DNA of 23,450 nucleotides from the NCBI GenBank assembly GCA_025201705.1, contig MU617100.1, positions 1-23,450 of the forward strand, read 5' to 3'. The position numbers were made by a program, and so were the translations under genes. The notes under the pieces are model-generated. The model made no database searches. It saw only the letters and a list, made by a program, of their open reading frames with translations, and was not told the origin of the DNA. Position 1 is the stretch's first letter; each line of letters opens with the position of its first letter. Below, in pieces: positions 20,061 through 23,450 of this stretch. The DNA comes from Dissophora ornata. Taxonomy: Eukaryota; Mortierellomycota; Mortierellomycetes; Mortierellales; Mortierellaceae.

Positions 20061-20098
20061 AAAAAAAAAAAAAAAAAAAAAAAGTGTGTGTGTGTGTG
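20061..20098 (+). repeat. Poly-A run followed by (GT)n microsatellite
   Basis: Twenty-three A residues (20061-20083) are followed directly by GTGTGTGTGTGTGTG. The tract marks the change from the gene-dense block to the region of duplicated and broken sequences, and RFTS copy A begins 26 nt downstream. A second A-run (about 22244-22256) sits the same way beside copy B. Confidence 0.9.
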
Positions 20099-20123
20099 CA
20101 GTGTACACCATGATTGTGTGTGC

Positions 20124-20834
20124 TGCAACAGCATGCAAATCCCCATTTTTCGCTTGCTGGCATGCCTGGGGAACCACCCGTCACGTGCAAGTGCTTGATG
20201 ATTGCCACACTTATTTCGCCTACAGTCCTAGGGTGCTCCACAAGCTGCCAAACAAAAGGCTGTTCAAGGTAGAGGTCCTCGACCGGCAGACCGGAACCGT
20301 CTTCCATACCCTCGATAATCTCAAGACCTTGGGCCCATTCCAAATCAGAGGATGGGTCCTAATACAGGACACGATATACGCCAATACCAAAGGTACAGTC
20401 TGCGCATTGTTTAGCTGAACCTGTAAATCTGCTGGAAGACTGTGAGGCAGTCTGGCTCATGTCCAACGACCACTTTACAAGAGCAAACGACTCCGCAAGT
20501 GGATCCACATCAAGGCTGAAAGCATTGTCGAGTGGAGCCATGAATTGAACCCCAGAAATGTGAAGCGGCCCGTCTTCTGGGTCTTATCTGACAATGTCTG
20601 TTGTTATCAGATCCAGGTGAGTACCGTAGTTCCGCCTTCCTCGATGCCCGTCGAACAAATGTCTAAACGCCGCCATACTTTTTGAGCCTTTTTTTTTCGA
20701 AGACCTTGCAGCCAAACGATGATAGATCACTGGACCCATGACATCCGATCAGGTTGCCCACTGACTTCAATCAAAATATCCCATTGATACAGATACCATG
20801 ACTCACGCCGTCTTCAAACTCGACCTCAATACGC
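20124..20834 (+). pseudogene. RFTS-like gene fragment, copy A (broken)
   Basis: This copy is homologous to 22265-23054, including introns. Exon 1 is open up to a donor at 20392|GTACAG and reads HVQVLDDCHTYF, then LFKVEVLDRQTGTVFHTL and LGPFQIRGWVLIQD, a layout like the replication-foci (RFTS/DNMT1-RFD) domain. The second exon (about 20495-20619: WIHIKAESIVEWSHE, PVFWVLSDNVC) ends at GTGAGT, but the acceptor before it, CCACAG in copy B, is lost here in a small deletion. About 75 nt covering the next exon and its donor are missing near 20715. Homology stops at 20834 after another small deletion in the fourth exon. It is therefore non-functional as an RFTS gene. The family call rests on a motif pattern I judged by eye. 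Confidence 0.65.
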
Positions 20835-21054
20835 GGTGTAGGACCTCTGTTTTGTTTTATTTTCAAGATGCGAATTTGTACTGCATCCTCCTTCGGAAAA
20901 CGATTTCTTACAAGTATGGACATTCATATTCGGGGTCACTGCTGATAAGGTGTCTTTGCACAGGTGAATGAACCGGCGTTTCTCTATATTTGAGGCTACA
21001 GGCCGCAATTAGTTGTTGAAACGGAATATTAACATAATATACTTGATGATGCAG
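20835..21054. other. Unassigned sequence between copy A and the next relic
   Basis: AT-rich sequence with no open frame of coding character, no similarity to copy B, and no clear repeat. It ends with TTGATGATGCAG at 21043-21054, which would be a good 3' splice site for the relic that follows. Confidence 0.4.
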
Positions 21055-21473
21055 GATGTCGAACTCTCCAACATGGAGGTTAAGTGTCCTGGGACGTCTG
21101 AACGAGAGCCGGCAATTCAAAACAAGAAAAATGTGCGTCTAGCAAGATGTATACAAGAATCGCACGATAACTTAGGCTTCAAGGACCCTTCAGTTTTAAT
21201 AGACTAGCAGATGTATTTGGCAAGTGAGAGGCAGCTCATTATCGTGTTATCTCATTGTCACAGACAAGTCTACATCCCTTCGAGAATCGCAAATGAAATA
21301 TGAGGTTTCCTGCTGGTCTACTGCATTAGGATTTGTTGGTGACTTTTACCAGGTGCGCCCAATGCAATTGCGGGTACAACTACGTCCACGATTGTAAATA
21401 TCCCAGAAACAGCTAGAGAGTTGGAAGAATTCTTAGAAGGGGAGTCTTTGGCCATCATATAGAATTATGTGGT
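21055..21473 (+). pseudogene. Relic of an unassigned multi-exon protein gene
   Basis: After a 3' splice-like GCAG, a frame reads DVELSNMEVKCPG, then NKKNVRLARCIQESHDNLG and KDPSVLI, and stops at TAG. A few bases further another frame gives LADVFGK, so a small insertion appears to have broken it. A possible intron (GTGAGA..GTCACAG, about 21220-21263) leads to a third open stretch with LGFVGDFYQVRPM. After a further frame change it reads IVNIPETARELEEFLEGESLAII, then a stop, then NYV. The pieces are collinear and protein-like, so this is probably a decayed copy of a dispersed protein family. I cannot name it. It is not functional. Confidence 0.5.
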
Positions 21474-21583
21474 GTGTGTGATAGCCGTTTCTATCGCTAA
21501 AAGTCTGTGCTTGGTCTATCGGATATAATTGATATAATTAGATTAGCTTGGCATCCCTCCTCCAATCAAGTCTTGCAGGCGCC

Positions 21584-21806
21584 AGTTTCTAGTCAAGCCT
21601 GCTTTCGCAATGGCTATCAACAAGCCGCAGGGCCAGACACTCGATACTGTGGCCTTTACCTCCTCAAGCCTGTCTTTGGCCACTATGTGGATCTGTCGCG
21701 ATGCACTGATCCGAGTAGGCTCAAGACTCTCATCATAGACAGTGCCCTTCAGCACCATGAGGGCGCATACACCCGTAACATTGTATACAAAATCGTGTTG
21801 ACGTAG
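21584..21806 (+). mobile_element. Relic of a Helitron PIF1-like helicase C-terminus
   Basis: One frame gives QFLVKPAFAMAINKPQGQTLDTV, the conserved SF1 helicase block (typically AFAMTINKxQGQT) near the end of Helitron Rep/Hel proteins. One base is missing at about 21649 (GTGGCC where GTGGGCC is expected). The next frame continues GLYLLKPVFGH, then YVDLSRCTDPSRLKTLIID (motif VI, normally GQLYVALSR; several residues lost between GH and YV). It ends YTRNIVYKIVLT and a stop at 21804-21806, as in intact Helitron proteins. It is a dead, 5'-truncated fragment; weak similarity may extend left to about 21547. PIF1 host helicases share the first block, but the C-terminal tail favours a Helitron source. 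No Helitron 3' terminus (hairpin plus CTRR) could be identified downstream. Confidence 0.75.
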
Positions 21807-22264
21807 ATGCTGTAGTCTCAAAAGATCGTCGAAAAAACGGTATACAGTCGCCCAAAAAAAAGCCAAGCTGGAGATAGCTCTAAGAAGACCTCGCAACTGC
21901 ACCCCCCTACCTGTTTTTAGGAACCTCCATCACAACGTTACTTTCTCCCATCCAGAAAACGAACTTAGTCTATGGGTGTCATGGAATAGTTTATGTAGGT
22001 TCAGTCTCCCACTGAAGAGTACGATTTATTGATATCATGTGAATAGAGCCAGATGGCCCTGTGACCCTCGAATCGCCATCTTCGCGTTTATCTAAACGAA
22101 GAAGACTAAAACTGAACTATGTATCGGAAGAACCTTGGCGAAGCCTTGCCTTTTCATTGATACAAGTTCTAAGATCAAAGCGTATACAAATTGGTATTAT
22201 AATATGTGCTTTTCAATGCGACCATTGTTTGCCGGGAGAAAGAAAAAAAAAAAAAGGCGGGGTA
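21807..22264. other. Unassigned sequence between Helitron relic and RFTS copy B
   Basis: There is no recognisable gene. A plus-strand frame from about 21847 stays open for about 60 codons without any motif I know. A second, from 22061, is Ser/Arg/Lys-rich and also unassignable. An A-run at about 22244-22256 precedes the start of copy B. These may be further decayed fragments. Confidence 0.4.
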
Positions 22265-23450
22265 TGCAACAGCATGCAAATCCCAATTTTCCAATTTTCC
22301 GCAACTGACATGCCTGAGGAGCCACACGTCACGTGCAAATGCTTGATGATTGCCACACTACCCACTGTTTAAGGTGGAGTTGTCCTCGACCGGCGGACCG
22401 GAACCGTTTTCCAGACCCTCGATAATCTCAAGACCTTGGGCCCATTCCAGATCAGAGGACAGGTCCTAATACAGGACACGATATACACTAATACTATAGG
22501 TAGAGTTTGCGCAGTGTTAACTGAACCTGTAAATCTGCTTGGAGACTGTGATGCTAATACAGTTTGGCTCATGTCCGGCGACCACTTTGCCAACCACAGA
22601 CAAGACCAAACGGGGCCGCAAGTGGATCGACATCAAAGCCGAAAGCATTGTCGAGTGGAGCCATGAATTCAACCCCAGAAATTTGAAGCGGCCCGTCTTT
22701 TGGGTCTTATCTGACAATGTCTGCTGGTATCAGATCCAGGTGAGCACGGTAGTTTCGCCTTCATAGATGTCCATCGAACAAATGTCTAACGCCGCCATAC
22801 CTTTTGAACTCCTTTTTTCCCGAAGTCCTACAGCCAGGCTTACGAGCCTTATTATGCATCATTGGCCAGCGTCTGTGTCTACCTGGGTAAGACCTTGTAC
22901 CTCTCCTGATGATAGATCATAGACTATTGTGATATGACTGAACCCATGACATCCGATCAGACTGCCCACTAACCTCAATCAAAATATCCTATTGATACAG
23001 ATACCATGACTCACGCCGTCTTCAAACTCGGTATCAAGGACGACCTCAATACGCTAGTGCCTAAGGTACAGCAGATCGGCGGCGGCGGCGTTTGGCTATG
23101 ATTGCAATGCTAGTGGTGGTGTGAGCCTCATCGCCCAGATTGACTCACATTTGTACTTGCACTTAGGTCGCGTCGATTCTGAATCAGCCTGTAGAAAATG
23201 TGCAGCAACAATTGAACGTATATCGGGACAAGATGATAGATCTCGGTGCTTCTGACAGCGAGCTGACAAGCTGCAGGTTTTACGAAGAATGGGTCGTTGC
23301 AAAGGCTATTGAAACTGCTGTGGCGGCGCCCTTGGGACTGAGTTCCAATAACCAGACTGACGGTCACACAGGATCAGATTCGGCCGATCTTGGACTCGGC
23401 GAGGATGACGACGATGTCGCAATGAGAGACAGCGACAACGACGACAGGGA
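22265..23450 (+). pseudogene. RFTS-like domain gene, copy B: 5'-damaged, open to the right edge
   Basis: Five exons can be traced: about 22373-22499, 22600-22739, 22826-22886, 23001-23065 and 23167 to beyond the window. All four introns are GT..AG (100, 86, 114 and 101 nt) and phases agree. The product reads TGTVFQTLDNLKTLGPFQIR, KWIDIKAESIVEWSHE, PVFWVLSDNVCWYQIQ, SYSQAYEPYYASL and MTHAVFKLGIKDDLN, then a long acidic tail. A Trp-Tyr followed by Tyr-x-Pro-Tyr-Tyr after a vFWvlSd strand is how the RFTS domain of DNMT1-type proteins ends. Upstream, about 40 nt of exon 1 present in copy A are missing, the frame is shifted, and a TAA sits at 22370-22372 in the surviving frame; no ATG remains before exon 4. 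It is therefore probably a pseudogene, unless an upstream exon splices in at AAG|GTGG. The downstream part is well preserved; what follows it lies outside the window. Confidence 0.6.

Noticed and set aside
20061..20834. Processed retrocopy of the RFTS gene, because of the adjacent poly-A run
   Set aside because: Both copies retain intron sequence at the same places, and the A-run is at the 5' side on the coding strand. Copying from spliced mRNA does not explain this.
21807..22264. 3' terminus of a Helitron downstream of the helicase relic
   Set aside because: I could not find a short palindrome followed by CTRR in a convincing position, so the element boundary is not called.
1..23450. tRNA, rRNA, CRISPR or secondary-metabolite cluster
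   Set aside because: No cloverleaf-like sequence, rRNA-like stretch, spaced direct repeats or biosynthetic core enzyme was seen; the genes have unrelated housekeeping, regulatory or unknown roles.

Overview
The window reads as nuclear DNA of a filamentous fungus. Genes are compact and lie on both strands. They carry short GT..AG introns (about 45-205 nt) whose splice phases can be checked. The products include a typically fungal bZIP + DUF3425 regulator, a nucleolar NOC3 protein and a beta-carbonic anhydrase. Glutamine- and serine-rich unknown proteins, plus relics of RFTS-domain genes and a Helitron helicase, suggest an early-diverging lineage such as Mortierellomycotina. That placement is inference; there is no rRNA or marker gene here to prove it.

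Positions 1-20,000 are an ordinary gene-dense block with eight genes. In order: a four-exon gene for a ~1456-aa coiled-coil, Gln/Pro-rich protein (minus, 5105-480); a membrane-anchored protein (minus, 6336 or 6480 to 5287); divergently from it, an intronless 486-aa bZIP factor with a C-terminal DUF3425 domain (plus, 6889-8349); a two-exon beta-class carbonic anhydrase with a long N-terminal extension and two plausible starts, the outer one adding a presequence-like leader (plus, 9166-10839); five-exon NOC3, needed for 60S ribosome assembly (minus, 14356-11325); divergently from it, a three-exon 105-aa one-pass membrane protein (plus, 14686-15255); a two-exon 943-aa Ser-rich protein (minus, 18359-15422); and a 270-aa protein with two or three membrane segments (minus, 19766-18954). 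The genes have unrelated roles; nothing suggests a pathway cluster.

The character changes at a poly-A/(GT)n tract at 20,061-20,098. To the right lie two related copies of an RFTS-like (DNMT1 replication-foci domain-like) gene segment, at 20,124-20,834 and 22,265-23,054, on the same strand and with shared intron positions. Copy A has lost its third exon and everything downstream. Copy B has lost part of its first exon, but is otherwise cleanly spliced and open to the right edge. Between them lie two broken relics: a piece of an unassigned repeated protein (21,055-21,473) and the C-terminal end of a PIF1-like Helitron helicase with one frameshift and one small deletion (21,584-21,806). This looks like a repeat-rich, decaying tract beside a gene-rich block.

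I found no rRNA, tRNA, CRISPR array or intact mobile element. No clearly new biological system is visible. The items most worth a second look are the reciprocally damaged RFTS pair flanking a Helitron relic, and the two-start carbonic anhydrase with its His/Cys-rich extension.
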